This document shows positions 26,773 through 35,845 of a stretch of DNA of 64,000 bases, one piece after another. Position 1 is the stretch's first letter, and each line of letters opens with the position of its first letter. The notes below the pieces were generated by a model, which saw nothing but the letters and a program-made list of their open reading frames with translations, was not told the DNA's origin and ran no database searches. A program made the translations under genes and the position numbers. Origin of the DNA: Hyphomicrobiaceae bacterium (GTDB lineage Bacteria; Pseudomonadota; Alphaproteobacteria; Rhizobiales; Methyloligellaceae); NCBI GenBank assembly GCA_028066055.1, contig JALCBY010000006.1, positions 63,200 through 127,199 of the forward strand, given 5' to 3'.

Positions 26773-27756
26773 ATGGGTTTACTCGTAGACGGCGTCTGGC
26801 GTGATCAATGGTACAACACCCGCTCGACCGGTGGCCGGTTCAAACGGCAGGACTCCCAGTTTCGAAACTGGATTACGGCGAACGGTGAGGCCGGTCCGAC
26901 TGGCGAAGCCGGTTTTGCAGCCGAGAAAGACCGCTATCACCTCTATGTCTCGCTCGCCTGCCCGTGGGCTCACCGCACGCTCATTGTTCGCAAACTCAAG
27001 GGACTTGAAGAAGCCATCAGCGTGGATGTCGTTCACCACGCCATGGGAGAACACGGCTGGGTCTTCGATACCAGCGCTGCCGATGCGACATCCGACACGG
27101 TGAACGGCAAGCAAAGGCTCTACGAGATCTACCTCGCCGCCCGTGCAGACTACACCGGCCGCGTGACCGTGCCCGTTCTTTGGGACAAGCACCGAAATAC
27201 GATTGTCAGCAACGAGTCATCAGAGATCATCCGGATGCTGAACGCGGCATTTAGCGAGCTGGGCGCCACGGACATCGATTTCTATCCGCAGGCGCTGAGA
27301 TCCGAGATCGATGAGATCAACGCGGAAATCTACACAAACGTGAATAACGGCGTGTACAAGGCCGGTTTTGCGACAAGCCAGGAAGCACACGAAGAAGCTG
27401 TCATGGCCCTGTTCAAAACGCTTGATGCTCTGGAACACCGTTTATCGCGGCAACGCTACCTTGTCGGAGATCGGCTGACGGAAGCGGACTGGCGACTGTT
27501 CACCACGCTTGTCCGTTTCGACGCGGTTTACGTTGCCCATTTCAAATGCAACCTGCGTCGCATCGCCGACTATCCCAATCTGTCGAACTATCTGCGCGAT
27601 CTCTATCAGGTGCCCAGCGTAGCGGAGACCGTGAATTTCGCCCACATCAAAAACCACTATTTCGGTTCGCACGGCACGATCAATCCGACCGGTATCGTGC
27701 CGATCGGACCCGAATTGGACTATTCAGCACCCCACGACCGCAACCGGTTCGATTAG
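26773..27756 (+). CDS. Glutathionyl-hydroquinone reductase (Xi-class GST)
   Basis: Removes glutathione from glutathionyl-hydroquinones. At 327 residues it has the Xi-class size. The catalytic motif SLACPWAHRTLIV carries C63, and the C-terminal helical domain includes DRLTEADWRLFTTLVRFDAVYV and YPNLSNYLRDLYQ. The start ATG lies 5 bp after the aminotransferase stop. It is near wrbA, which suggests a local quinone detoxification set. Confidence 0.93.
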   Translation: MGLLVDGVWRDQWYNTRSTGGRFKRQDSQFRNWITANGEAGPTGEAGFAAEKDRYHLYVSLACPWAHRTLIVRKLKGLEEAISVDVVHHAMGEHGWVFDTSAADATSDTVNGKQRLYEIYLAARADYTGRVTVPVLWDKHRNTIVSNESSEIIRMLNAAFSELGATDIDFYPQALRSEIDEINAEIYTNVNNGVYKAGFATSQEAHEEAVMALFKTLDALEHRLSRQRYLVGDRLTEADWRLFTTLVRFDAVYVAHFKCNLRRIADYPNLSNYLRDLYQVPSVAETVNFAHIKNHYFGSHGTINPTGIVPIGPELDYSAPHDRNRFD

Positions 27757-27770
27757 AGAACAGTCCGGCG

Positions 27771-28244
27771 TTACCACTTTTCGGATTTGGGTGCGCCGTC
27801 AAAAATCTCCGCAAGCCGACGTCTTGTTCCACCGCTCGTTCCTTTCGGAAGATCAGCAGTCGCGAAGAACCCCTGTTCGGCGATTTCCAACGACGACGCC
27901 AGGATGTCCGGTTGCTCCCACTCCCGCACGACAAAAACCCCGATGTGATCGCCGGGGAAACTCTCGATATTGGCGAACAGACCATGGAATTCAGCCGGGG
28001 CCGTCAGGATCACGCCAGCTTCTTCATCCAACTCGCGCTTGAGTGCAATGGACAATGTCTCGTTCCGTTCAACGCCGCCGCCGGGGAAGTACCAGCCGGG
28101 ACGATAGCGATGACGGATAAGCAGAACACGCGAACAGTCGTCGATTACGACACCCTGTGCCCCGAGTGTCAGCCCCCGCGTCAACCGCCACCACGGCCTC
28201 AACACACCGCCGAGTACACGTCCTGACATCCTTCTCTTCGTCAT
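27771..28244 (-). CDS. Nudix hydrolase
   Basis: A Nudix-fold hydrolase of about 157 residues. The box GGGVERNETLSIALKREL followed by DEEAG fits GX5EX7REUXEEXGU, preceded by RYRPGWYFPG as in ADP-ribose or (d)NTP pyrophosphatases with a GWYFPGGG lead-in. The start is uncertain: GTG at 28274, ATG at 28244 or ATG at 28229 are all in frame, and none has a strong ribosome site. It is convergent with the quinone reductase. Substrate unknown. Confidence 0.85.
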   Translation of the reverse strand: MTKRRMSGRVLGGVLRPWWRLTRGLTLGAQGVVIDDCSRVLLIRHRYRPGWYFPGGGVERNETLSIALKRELDEEAGVILTAPAEFHGLFANIESFPGDHIGVFVVREWEQPDILASSLEIAEQGFFATADLPKGTSGGTRRRLAEIFDGAPKSEKW

Positions 28245-28355
28245 CCGGGCATCCAGCTTGTCAATTTTATCCACCGAAGGGATAACTGGGCCCGACTCGT
28301 TCGCACCCGGCGGTGAAATGTACCGCCAAAATCACGGGCAGGATTTGCGCCGCCT

Positions 28356-29264
28356 ATGTTCACACTTGCCTACCTTTCAGATCCGCATATCGCGCCTTTG
28401 CCGGCGCCACTGATGCGCCATCTGCTGAGCAAACGCATTTTCGGGTATATCAACTGGCGCGCATCCCGCAAGAACATCCATGACCGGCGCATCCTCGACG
28501 CGATAACGCAGGACATGGCTGCGCAAGGCGCCGACCACATTGCGGTCGGCGGCGATCTGGTCAATCTCGCCTTGCCGGACGAATTTACCGGCGCACACGA
28601 ATGGCTGCGAACCCTGGGCACACCGGAACAGGTCAGCGTTATTCCAGGAAACCATGACGCCTATGTCCCGCTGGACCACGACACTGGCTTCGGCCAGTGG
28701 ATGGCGTATATGACGACGAATGTCTCGGACGTTCAGCCCCCGCCATCCGGCACGGGGGATTTCCCTTATATACGCCAGTTTGAAAGGGTCGCCCTGGTCG
28801 GCCTTTCGTCGGCGGTGCCGAAGCCACCCTTCATTGCTTCAGGCAAGCTTGGTGCAGAGCAGATCGCAACCCTCAACGGCATACTGCAGGACCTCGGACA
28901 GCGGGACATGTTTCGCATTGTCATGGTCCACCATCCGCCGCTTCAGGGACTGTCAGGCAAACGCCGAGGCCTGGACGACGTGCAGGAGCTTGAGGAGGTA
29001 TTGCAGGCCGCGGGCGCCGAGTTGGTACTCTACGGTCACCGCCACGTCCATGCGCTTGATACGCTTGCGTGTGACCCGCCAGCACCGGTCGTTGGCGCGG
29101 CATCCGCTTCGTCAAGCCACGACAGCATCGACAAACAGGCGCGCTACTACCTTTTTCGCATCTGGCGAAAAGGAAAGGCGTGGAAATGCGAAATGACGGT
29201 CCGGGGTCTCACGTCCGCCGGAGGATCGGTAACCGCGCTTGAAAAGCAGATGCTTATGGGGTGA
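28356..29264 (+). CDS. Calcineurin-like metallophosphoesterase
   Basis: A 302-residue two-metal phosphoesterase. All motifs are present: YLSDPHIAP (D-x-H), VGGDLVN (GDxx), VIPGNHD (GNHE/D), VMVHHPP and LYGHRHVH. Related bacterial proteins hydrolyse cyclic nucleotides or phosphodiesters, but the substrate cannot be deduced. No signal peptide, so it is probably cytosolic. It ends 11 bp inside the 3' end of the convergent gene at 29254. Confidence 0.9.
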   Translation: MFTLAYLSDPHIAPLPAPLMRHLLSKRIFGYINWRASRKNIHDRRILDAITQDMAAQGADHIAVGGDLVNLALPDEFTGAHEWLRTLGTPEQVSVIPGNHDAYVPLDHDTGFGQWMAYMTTNVSDVQPPPSGTGDFPYIRQFERVALVGLSSAVPKPPFIASGKLGAEQIATLNGILQDLGQRDMFRIVMVHHPPLQGLSGKRRGLDDVQELEEVLQAAGAELVLYGHRHVHALDTLACDPPAPVVGAASASSSHDSIDKQARYYLFRIWRKGKAWKCEMTVRGLTSAGGSVTALEKQMLMG

Positions 29265-29802
29265 TCGGAAGACCAAACGACATGATGCCGGCGATTCCCG
29301 TGAGCACGCCTATAACGAATGCGGCGAGCACCAGCCATGGCCGGGTTCGGGATTTCTTGCGCGTGAAAACGCGGTCATAGGAATAACCGGACGCCCGCCG
29401 CTCGCGTGCGACGATCTCATGAGCGACATACTCGGTAATACGCCCCGCCATAACCCCGACATCGTCGGTCTCGACCAGAACGCGGCGACCGGTCCCTTCG
29501 TTGCGGATCATACGGTAGATCTCGCCCGAATTGTCCATCGTCACATACGTCATGATGTCGATCCACAATCGCGCCGGATTGCTCGGCACCAGCGAGAGCG
29601 CAAACCGATCGTCTTCGAAGGGAACATCGTCAAAGACGGGCTCAACCGATGCATGCAGCACCTCAAGGCGCGCCATCTCGATGCTTCGACGGTCGACGGA
29701 CTTGTCGATATCCTCTGCTTCCTGCACGCGGGCAAGATGAATCGCCTCGCGAAGCGACGTCGCCGCCGCCGGCTGATCGATTTTCTTTTCCGATTTCGTC
29801 AT
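29254..29802 (-). CDS. Tail-anchored membrane protein, unknown function
   Basis: A protein of about 182 residues with a charged cytosolic N-terminal part and one C-terminal membrane helix (last 30 residues, RPWLVLAAFVIGVLTGIAGI), so probably tail-anchored. The middle (about 65-130) contains FALSLVPSNPARLWIDIMTY and VGVMAGRITEYVAHEIV, with no family I recognise. The start is ATG 29802 or GTG 29817. It is divergent from the sodium channel gene with about 190 bp between. Confidence 0.65.
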   Translation of the reverse strand: MTKSEKKIDQPAAATSLREAIHLARVQEAEDIDKSVDRRSIEMARLEVLHASVEPVFDDVPFEDDRFALSLVPSNPARLWIDIMTYVTMDNSGEIYRMIRNEGTGRRVLVETDDVGVMAGRITEYVAHEIVARERRASGYSYDRVFTRKKSRTRPWLVLAAFVIGVLTGIAGIMSFGLPITP

Positions 29803-29991
29803 ATGGTTCTGCAGCACGGCACCATGATTGCTTCCGGACCGGTACAGTCTAGCATTATTGATACAACGCGCGCGAGAAATGTTCCCGGACAGTGGACATC
29901 TCGGGGGTGGAATGGCGGCGCCGCCGATACTATTTTACGGGGCGACAAAGACTGCGCTGCGGTTCGGCGCAAGAGATTTCCAAACAGAGAT

Positions 29992-30828
29992 ATGACCCAC
30001 GCTTCGGATACCACCTTGATTGCCTCGCTGCGCGCGCGCCTTGCGCCGATCATCAATGATGACCGCACCGAACGCACGATCATGCTGCTCATCGTTCTGA
30101 ACGCCATCATACTGGGGCTGGAAACAAGTCCGACGGCGATGGCAGCGGCCGGACCGGCGCTCAAGATGGCCGATCATATCATTCTCGGCATCTTCGTCCT
30201 GGAGCTGGCGGTCAGGATGATCGTCCATGGCGCGAAATTCTGGCGCGATCCGTGGAGCCTGTTCGATTTCGGTGTCGTGGGGATTGCGCTGGTGCCCGCG
30301 ACCGGAAACCTCTCGGTTCTGCGCGCATTGCGCATCATTCGAGCGCTGCGTCTGATTTCGGCGATCAAATCAATGCGACGCGTGGTTGGCGGACTGATGC
30401 ACGCAATTCCCGGCATGGGATCCATCGTCGCCCTACTCGGCCTAGTGTTCTATGTGTTTTCCGTCATGGCCACCAAACTGTTTGGCGGCGATTTTCCCCA
30501 ATGGTTCGGAACAATTGGCGAGTCCGCCTATTCGCTTTTCCAGATCATGACCCTGGAGAGCTGGTCGATGGGCATCGTGCGCCCGGTGATGGAAGTCCAC
30601 AGCTGGGCCTGGGCGTTCTTCGTGCCCTTCATTCTGATCACGAGTTTCACGGTGCTCAACCTGTTCATCGGCATCATCGTCGATGCCATGCAGACCCAGC
30701 ACGAAGCGGAAGCTGCAGAAGATCAGGCGACCACGAAAGCCGAACTGGATGAGATTCTCGAGGAAGTCCGCGCCTTGCGCGCCGAGGTGAAGAGCTTGCG
30801 GCCCCGCGAGACCAGCAAGGCCCGCTGA
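29992..30828 (+). CDS. Bacterial voltage-gated sodium channel (BacNav, NaChBac family)
   Basis: A 278-residue single-domain six-helix channel subunit, expected to form homotetramers in the inner membrane. S1-S3 lie at about 28-105; S4 carries four arginines at three-residue spacing (R111, R114, R117, R120). The selectivity filter TLESWSM (187-193) has the Glu and Trp of known BacNav pores. S6 is TSFTVLNLFIGIIVDAM, followed by an acidic stretch and a C-terminal coiled coil (about 240-270), as in this family. The ATG at 29992 begins the conserved part; the frame extends to 29239 without support. Confidence 0.95.
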   Translation: MTHASDTTLIASLRARLAPIINDDRTERTIMLLIVLNAIILGLETSPTAMAAAGPALKMADHIILGIFVLELAVRMIVHGAKFWRDPWSLFDFGVVGIALVPATGNLSVLRALRIIRALRLISAIKSMRRVVGGLMHAIPGMGSIVALLGLVFYVFSVMATKLFGGDFPQWFGTIGESAYSLFQIMTLESWSMGIVRPVMEVHSWAWAFFVPFILITSFTVLNLFIGIIVDAMQTQHEAEAAEDQATTKAELDEILEEVRALRAEVKSLRPRETSKAR

Positions 30829-32151
30829 TCACCCTTTGGCGAGAATGACGCCCTTGCGCGCATCATCGAACCATCGATCGATGGCTGCATGCACGTTGGC
30901 CCGGAGTTTCGATTTCCAGCTGTCGATGGTCGCATCGAGGGCATCGCTGTTGGACGCCACAAACTTGTCGCGGTTGAATTCTTCCTGCGCTTCGTTGATG
31001 AAATAGTCCGCTGCAATTCCAACGACCAGCCCGGCAACCGCACCAACCACCTGACCGCCCGCCGGTTGAACCGCCGTGCCGGCGACGGCACCTTGCTGCG
31101 CGAGAGCAAGGCGGGTGCCGGCGGAGGCAATAAAGCGCCGCGACAGCATGCCAACGGTGCGGGCCATCACGCGGTTCATCACCGGTCCGAGGACGAGCGC
31201 ACCGACCGTGCCACTGCCCGCGGCAACGCCCAGCCCGGCAATCCCGTCGAACGCGCGATCTTCCATCAGATAGGTCGGCGCCTTCCACTTCTGCGCGTCC
31301 CAGTCGAGCTGAGAGCTGGTCAGATTGCCGTTTGCCGGTACGTCAGCCAGATGTCTGGTGTGTTTTGCAAGAAACAGCTGCAGGCGCATGTCTCCATTGG
31401 CGATCACGCGGCGGTAGCTCTCATGCGACCGGCGCACCAGAATCTCAAGGCCTTCTGTGATCTTTCCGTCGCGCACATCCGGCCTGAGCACCTGCTCCTT
31501 GTAGTGGCGCATGAAATAGTCCTTGAGGTCGCGCTCGACCGCCTCACCCAGACTTTCATATTCGCCGGCCTCCACAAAACGGGCCGCGGCCGAAGTGACG
31601 GATTCCTTCAGAACGATGTAGGAGCGCTTCCACTCGAAGAACCAGTCGGCATAGGCTTCGACAACCTGGTCCCTGTCCGCGAACGCGCTTTCAAACAGCC
31701 GGTCGATGTCCGCATCCGCCGCCCGCTTGATCCGGTCGCGTTCATCGTCAAGCATCAGGATCGTTTCGTTGACGAATGTGTCGGTCTCGGACTTCGACGC
31801 CGCGACCCGGCGGATATTCCCCTCAACATCCCTGATGACCAGATCAACGGCATCCTCCGGCAGTTGCGGGGTGACGAAAATCTCGAAGATGCTGCGGTCA
31901 GGATGTGTGGCGGCGGTATGATCCTGATGACGCTGGTATGACCTCCAGAAAGTGGTGCCGAGCGAGGCGAGACCGTAGGCGGCCAGCATCAACGCGACCG
32001 TCAATCCGATCGGACGAACAAAGGCCGCGACCGGCCCCAACTTTTGGACCTTCACTTTGCCCCGCCGTTTGCGGCGCGCAGACGCGCGGACGCTCTTCCT
32101 CGCGGGTACAGCGTCAGCGGAACCTGCAATATCTGTGGCTTTGGCGGCCAT
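30829..32151 (-). CDS. Large membrane protein with glycine-rich hydrophobic C-terminal region, unknown function
   Basis: A 440-residue protein. A strongly basic N-terminus (residues 18-35) precedes one membrane helix (about 43-66). A charged alpha-helical region (about 95-290, rich in Asp, Glu and Arg) follows, then a Gly/Ala-rich hydrophobic stretch (about 300-390), which may span or insert in the membrane. I do not recognise a family. Its stop lies directly against the sodium channel stop (convergent). AGGA lies about 10 nt before the ATG. Confidence 0.7.
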   Translation of the reverse strand: MAAKATDIAGSADAVPARKSVRASARRKRRGKVKVQKLGPVAAFVRPIGLTVALMLAAYGLASLGTTFWRSYQRHQDHTAATHPDRSIFEIFVTPQLPEDAVDLVIRDVEGNIRRVAASKSETDTFVNETILMLDDERDRIKRAADADIDRLFESAFADRDQVVEAYADWFFEWKRSYIVLKESVTSAAARFVEAGEYESLGEAVERDLKDYFMRHYKEQVLRPDVRDGKITEGLEILVRRSHESYRRVIANGDMRLQLFLAKHTRHLADVPANGNLTSSQLDWDAQKWKAPTYLMEDRAFDGIAGLGVAAGSGTVGALVLGPVMNRVMARTVGMLSRRFIASAGTRLALAQQGAVAGTAVQPAGGQVVGAVAGLVVGIAADYFINEAQEEFNRDKFVASNSDALDATIDSWKSKLRANVHAAIDRWFDDARKGVILAKG

Positions 32152-32290
32152 TTATGCCGAATCCTGATTTGAGTCTTGACTGGATATGGCGTCAATCCGA
32201 CGATAACGCAACCGAAAGCCGGAATTGTGGTTATATTTCATATTTGAATTCAGATAGTTAATTGAAATCAAAAGAATTCTGAACAAGGTG

Positions 32291-32770
32291 ATGATCACGA
32301 CAAAAACCGACATTCCACCGGATGGATTGCTACGGCAGTTCAAAGCGTCTTATGGCATGGTCAGGATCGTCAGACGCAACGAAACTTCCGACCTTCCGGC
32401 CGTTGCAGGCGCCTACCTCCTCATCCTCGGTCTTCGTGAGGCCATACTCCTTACAAGACCCAGGGCGAGCCAGCCTCCCCTCTTAGAAGGCTGGTATGTC
32501 TACGCCGGGTCGGCTCGTGGCCCCGGCGGGATAAGAGCGCGCCTTGCTCGTCATTTGCACCATGACAAACGCGCCCACTGGCATGTCGACCAGTTGACGA
32601 TGCGACGCAGCGTGACGGCTTGGGCCGTTCCTTTGCCGGGCGAAACGGAATGCGATCTCGTCTCGCGTCTTGTCGGCTCGGGGCACTTCGAGGCGACACA
32701 TCCCGGGTTCGGCAGCAGTGATTGCAACCGCTGCGCCGCTCATCTGCTGATGTGGCGCGGGCTCCGTTAG
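32291..32770 (+). CDS. DUF123 / GIY-YIG-like nuclease family protein
   Basis: A 159-residue protein matching DUF123 (PF01986), a GIY-YIG-related fold. GAYLLIL and GWYVYAGSARGPGG correspond to the two GIY-YIG strands, followed by HHDKRAHWHVDQLT and GFGSSDCNRCAAHLL, the family's His/Cys cluster. Whether it cuts DNA is unknown. It overlaps the convergent monooxygenase gene by 4 bp. Confidence 0.85.
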   Translation: MITTKTDIPPDGLLRQFKASYGMVRIVRRNETSDLPAVAGAYLLILGLREAILLTRPRASQPPLLEGWYVYAGSARGPGGIRARLARHLHHDKRAHWHVDQLTMRRSVTAWAVPLPGETECDLVSRLVGSGHFEATHPGFGSSDCNRCAAHLLMWRGLR

Positions 32771-33051
32771 AGCCGCGCCATTTCCCGACGCACACGGGAT
32801 TTCAGCAAGGGATCGATTGTTGCGCGGAACGCGGCATAGTGTTCCGTTTTCCCGTGTGCCTCGACGGCGTCCGCATCGTCATAGAGTTCATACAGGAAGA
32901 AGACGTGCTCATTTTCCGGGTCCTGGCACACGTCAAAGTACCGGCAACCCGGTTCCTTCTCCAGAGAGCTACGCCCCTGGGTCTGCAACGCATCGCGCAG
33001 CTCATCCGCCTTGCCCGGACTGGCTTCGAACTCGACGATAACCGCAATCAT
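32767..33051 (-). CDS. Antibiotic biosynthesis monooxygenase (ABM) family, quinol-monooxygenase-like
   Basis: A 94-residue ferredoxin-like dimeric fold. VIVEFEASPGKADELRDAL, EPGCRYFDVCQDPENEHVFF and YELYDDADAVEAH are typical of YgiN-like quinol monooxygenases, cofactor-free oxygenases. The substrate is unknown. AGGAGGA precedes the start. Confidence 0.85.
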   Translation of the reverse strand: MIAVIVEFEASPGKADELRDALQTQGRSSLEKEPGCRYFDVCQDPENEHVFFLYELYDDADAVEAHGKTEHYAAFRATIDPLLKSRVRREMARL

Positions 33052-33254
33052 GACATCTTCCTCCTGAAAGCAGCATCAATTCACCGAGCTGCCGGAACTT
33101 TCCGCCGCTTTTGTCGCCGGAAACAAGAGTTCGCACAAGAGCCGCGTCGGTTGGTTTTTTCGACAACAGACATGTAAAACCCAGGTTCGGACCTGGCAAT
33201 ACATCTCGCCCCGATTCCGTCCTTGAACCTTCAATCGCGCGAAAGGCCGCATCA

Positions 33255-34967
33255 ATGCCCTCCAAAAAGACTTCAAAACCGGGTGGCTTCGACGACAAAC
33301 TCATCAGTTACGGAGACGCGGCGTTTTCCAGATATCTGAGAACGGTCTTTCTGAAATCCATGGGCTACACCGACGAGGCCCTCGACCGTCCGATCATCGG
33401 CATCGTCAATACATACTCGGCCTACAATTCCTGTCACGCAACGGTGCCGAAGCTGATCGAAGCCATCAAGCGCGGCGTCATGCTCGCCGGCGGTCTCCCC
33501 TTCGAGTTCCCGGTCATCAGCCTGCATGAGTCCTTCACCTATCCCACATCCATGTATCTGCGGAACCTGATGTCCATGGACACGGAAGAAATGATCCGCG
33601 CGCAGCCGATGGACGCCGTGGTGCTGATCGGCGGGTGTGACAAGACCGTTCCCGCCCTGCTCATGGGAGCGGCCAGCGCGGGAACGCCGGCCATTCTCGA
33701 AGTGACCGGGCCCATGCTCACCGGCTCCTATCAGGGCCGGCGCGTCGGCGCATGTACGGACTGCCGCCATTTCTGGGCGCGGTTCCGCGCCGGCGAGGTC
33801 GAGGAAGAGCAACTGCCGGACATCACCGACCAGCTCGGCCCCACACCCGGCACCTGCATGGTGATGGGCACCGCGAGCACCATGGCACTCATGTCGGAAG
33901 CGCTCGGCGTCATGCTTCCCGGCGGCGCGACAATCCCGGCCGTCATGTCCCAGCGCCTCCGCCATGCCGAACAGACCGGCATGCGTGCGGTGGCCATGGC
34001 TGGCTCCGGCCTGAGCCTGGACAAGGTCATCACGCAGCAATCGGTCGAGAATGCCTTGCGTGTCCTTCTTGCGATCGGCGGATCGACCAACGGGCTCATT
34101 CACCTCACGGCCATGGCCGGGCGGCTCGGCATCGACATATCGCTCGAAAGGGTTGACGAACTGAGCCGCGAAACGCCGGTCATCGTCGACCTCAAACCAT
34201 CCGGCGAGCATTATATGCAGGAGCTGCACGAGGCCGGTGGGTTTGCCACCATACTGCGCACCCTCGCGCCGTTGCTGAGCATGGACCAACAGACTGTAAC
34301 GGGCGAGACACTGCAACACGCGCTCGATGCCTCTCCGGAATGGGAGCAAGCGGTTGTCCGGCCATTGAACGATCCCCTTTCAAGCGAAGGGGGGCTCGCC
34401 GTGCTCAGAGGAAACCTTGCGCCCGGCGGCGCCATCATCAAGCAGAGCGCATCGTCGGACGCCTTCCGGACCCATACGGGCAAGGCGGTTGTCTTCGACT
34501 CCGTCCACGATCTGGCGGCACGCATCGATGATCCCGACCTCGACGTTACGAAGGACGATATACTCGTCATGCGCAACGAGGGACCCGTTGGCGCACCGGG
34601 CATGCCGGAGGCGGGCTACCTGCCGATCCCGAAGAAGCTCGCCCAAGCGGGCGTGAAGGATATGGTCCGGATTTCCGACGCGCGCATGAGCGGCACGGCA
34701 TTCGGATCCATCGTTCTGCATGTCACGCCGGAGGCCGCGATCGGCGGACCGCTCAGTCTCATCGAGACCGGTGACATGATCACACTCGACATTCCGAACC
34801 GGCGGCTCGATGTTGATTTGAGCGACACACAGTTGGCCGACCGCGCCACCGCTCGTGACAAGAAACCGCCACGCAAAACTCCCGAGCGGGGCTACGCACA
34901 CTTGCTGGAAAAGACTATTTTGCAGGCCGACAAAGGTTGCGATTTCGATTTTCTTACAAAGAATTGA
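33255..34967 (+). CDS. IlvD/Edd family dehydratase, sugar-acid type
   Basis: A 570-residue [2Fe-2S] dehydratase. Cysteines C60 (YNSCHATVP), C128 (GGCDKTVP) and C201 (PGTCMVMGTASTMA) fit the three cluster ligands of pentonate dehydratases such as L-arabinonate/D-xylonate dehydratase. The short length and GSYQGRRVGACTDC also favour the sugar-acid branch over true IlvD. It converts an aldonic acid to a 2-keto-3-deoxy acid. The start at 33255 is the first family-like Met. No sugar-specific transporter is adjacent; the Dpp and Gfo/Idh genes lie 1-3 kb downstream. Confidence 0.88.
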   Translation: MPSKKTSKPGGFDDKLISYGDAAFSRYLRTVFLKSMGYTDEALDRPIIGIVNTYSAYNSCHATVPKLIEAIKRGVMLAGGLPFEFPVISLHESFTYPTSMYLRNLMSMDTEEMIRAQPMDAVVLIGGCDKTVPALLMGAASAGTPAILEVTGPMLTGSYQGRRVGACTDCRHFWARFRAGEVEEEQLPDITDQLGPTPGTCMVMGTASTMALMSEALGVMLPGGATIPAVMSQRLRHAEQTGMRAVAMAGSGLSLDKVITQQSVENALRVLLAIGGSTNGLIHLTAMAGRLGIDISLERVDELSRETPVIVDLKPSGEHYMQELHEAGGFATILRTLAPLLSMDQQTVTGETLQHALDASPEWEQAVVRPLNDPLSSEGGLAVLRGNLAPGGAIIKQSASSDAFRTHTGKAVVFDSVHDLAARIDDPDLDVTKDDILVMRNEGPVGAPGMPEAGYLPIPKKLAQAGVKDMVRISDARMSGTAFGSIVLHVTPEAAIGGPLSLIETGDMITLDIPNRRLDVDLSDTQLADRATARDKKPPRKTPERGYAHLLEKTILQADKGCDFDFLTKN

Positions 34968-35110
34968 AGCGCTTAGCGGAACGGCGATATCTGTTGTCGA
35001 ATCGCCACAGAACTCAAAAAAATTTTGCGTTTTTCCGTGGGCACCGGGTGACTCGCCACAAGCTCGGATAATAATATTCGGAGGCGGAAAATTTACAGGG
35101 GGCTCACACG

Positions 35111-35422
35111 ATGGGAGTATTGCGTGGATTGTTTTTGGCCGCGATCGTCGGATCGGCGGCAATTATGACCTTGGGATCAACGCCTGCCGAAGCAGGGTGC
35201 AAATGGTTCAAGGCAACCCACAACGGAACCGATTTCTTTTATTCAGACGGTGCGGCCGGCACTGCCGAATACAAACTGAACGGTTACATCAGCCAGTGGA
35301 AGGCCGCGAAAGGCATCAGGCGCGCCAAGGTCTACAGAGCGAAGACAAAGTGTGGTGACTGGTTCATCAAATATATGCTCCCGCACAAACATTGCATCGC
35401 CAAGGCAAAGGTCTGTTACTGA
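35111..35422 (+). CDS. Small secreted cysteine-containing protein, tandem copy 1
   Basis: A 103-residue protein with a clear Sec signal peptide, cut after AEA near residue 28. The mature 75 residues hold four cysteines, start CKWFKATHNGTDFFY and end KCGDWFIKYMLPHKHC plus VCY. Basic and aromatic-rich. I do not recognise the family. The next gene is a paralogue of identical length. The region upstream (34968-35110) is AT-rich compared with its surroundings, and a GGAGGCGG and CAGGGGG purine stretch leads to the ATG. Confidence 0.8.
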   Translation: MGVLRGLFLAAIVGSAAIMTLGSTPAEAGCKWFKATHNGTDFFYSDGAAGTAEYKLNGYISQWKAAKGIRRAKVYRAKTKCGDWFIKYMLPHKHCIAKAKVCY

Positions 35423-35471
35423 CCCTTGGGTGCGGTCAAAGCTTTCCAGAGATATTGAGGAGTTTGTAACG

Positions 35472-35783
35472 ATGCGGAAACTGTCTCTCCTTGCTGCCAC
35501 GGGGCTCGCAACCGTCATTTTGTCGCTCAGCATTCCGCCGGAATCTGCCCAGGCCAAATGCAAGACATTCCATGCAAGCCATAACGGTACGGATTTTTTC
35601 TATGACACCGGCACCGAAGGCACCGTGAAGAACAAGCTGATCTGGTATGTCGAGCAGTGGCAGAAGAAAAACAACATCAAGAGGGTTCGGTACGGCAAAT
35701 TCCACATCAAGTGCGGTGACTGGTTCATCAAATACATGCTGCCCCATCGCAACTGCAAAGCGAAATCGACCGTCTGCTACTAG
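35472..35783 (+). CDS. Small secreted cysteine-containing protein, tandem copy 2
   Basis: A 103-residue paralogue of the preceding gene, alignable without gaps. By eye about 41 of 75 mature residues are identical, including all four cysteines, SHNGTDFFY-like and KCGDWFIKYMLPH blocks. It has its own signal peptide ending at SAQA. An ATG at 35472 follows the GAGGAG-containing leader; the frame runs open to 35352 inside copy 1 but that part is not family-like. Four conserved cysteines suggest two disulfides in the periplasm or outside. Function unknown. Confidence 0.8.
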   Translation: MRKLSLLAATGLATVILSLSIPPESAQAKCKTFHASHNGTDFFYDTGTEGTVKNKLIWYVEQWQKKNNIKRVRYGKFHIKCGDWFIKYMLPHRNCKAKSTVCY

Positions 35784-35845
35784 GGCGCACTGCGCCATAT
35801 CGAGCGAAGCTGTTTTCCCGGCATCGTGTTGTTGGGGGTTCTCTT

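Noticed and set aside
29914-29925. Self-complementary GGCGGCGCCGCC before the sodium channel gene
   Set aside because: No room for a loop, and such GC-rich palindromes are expected by composition.
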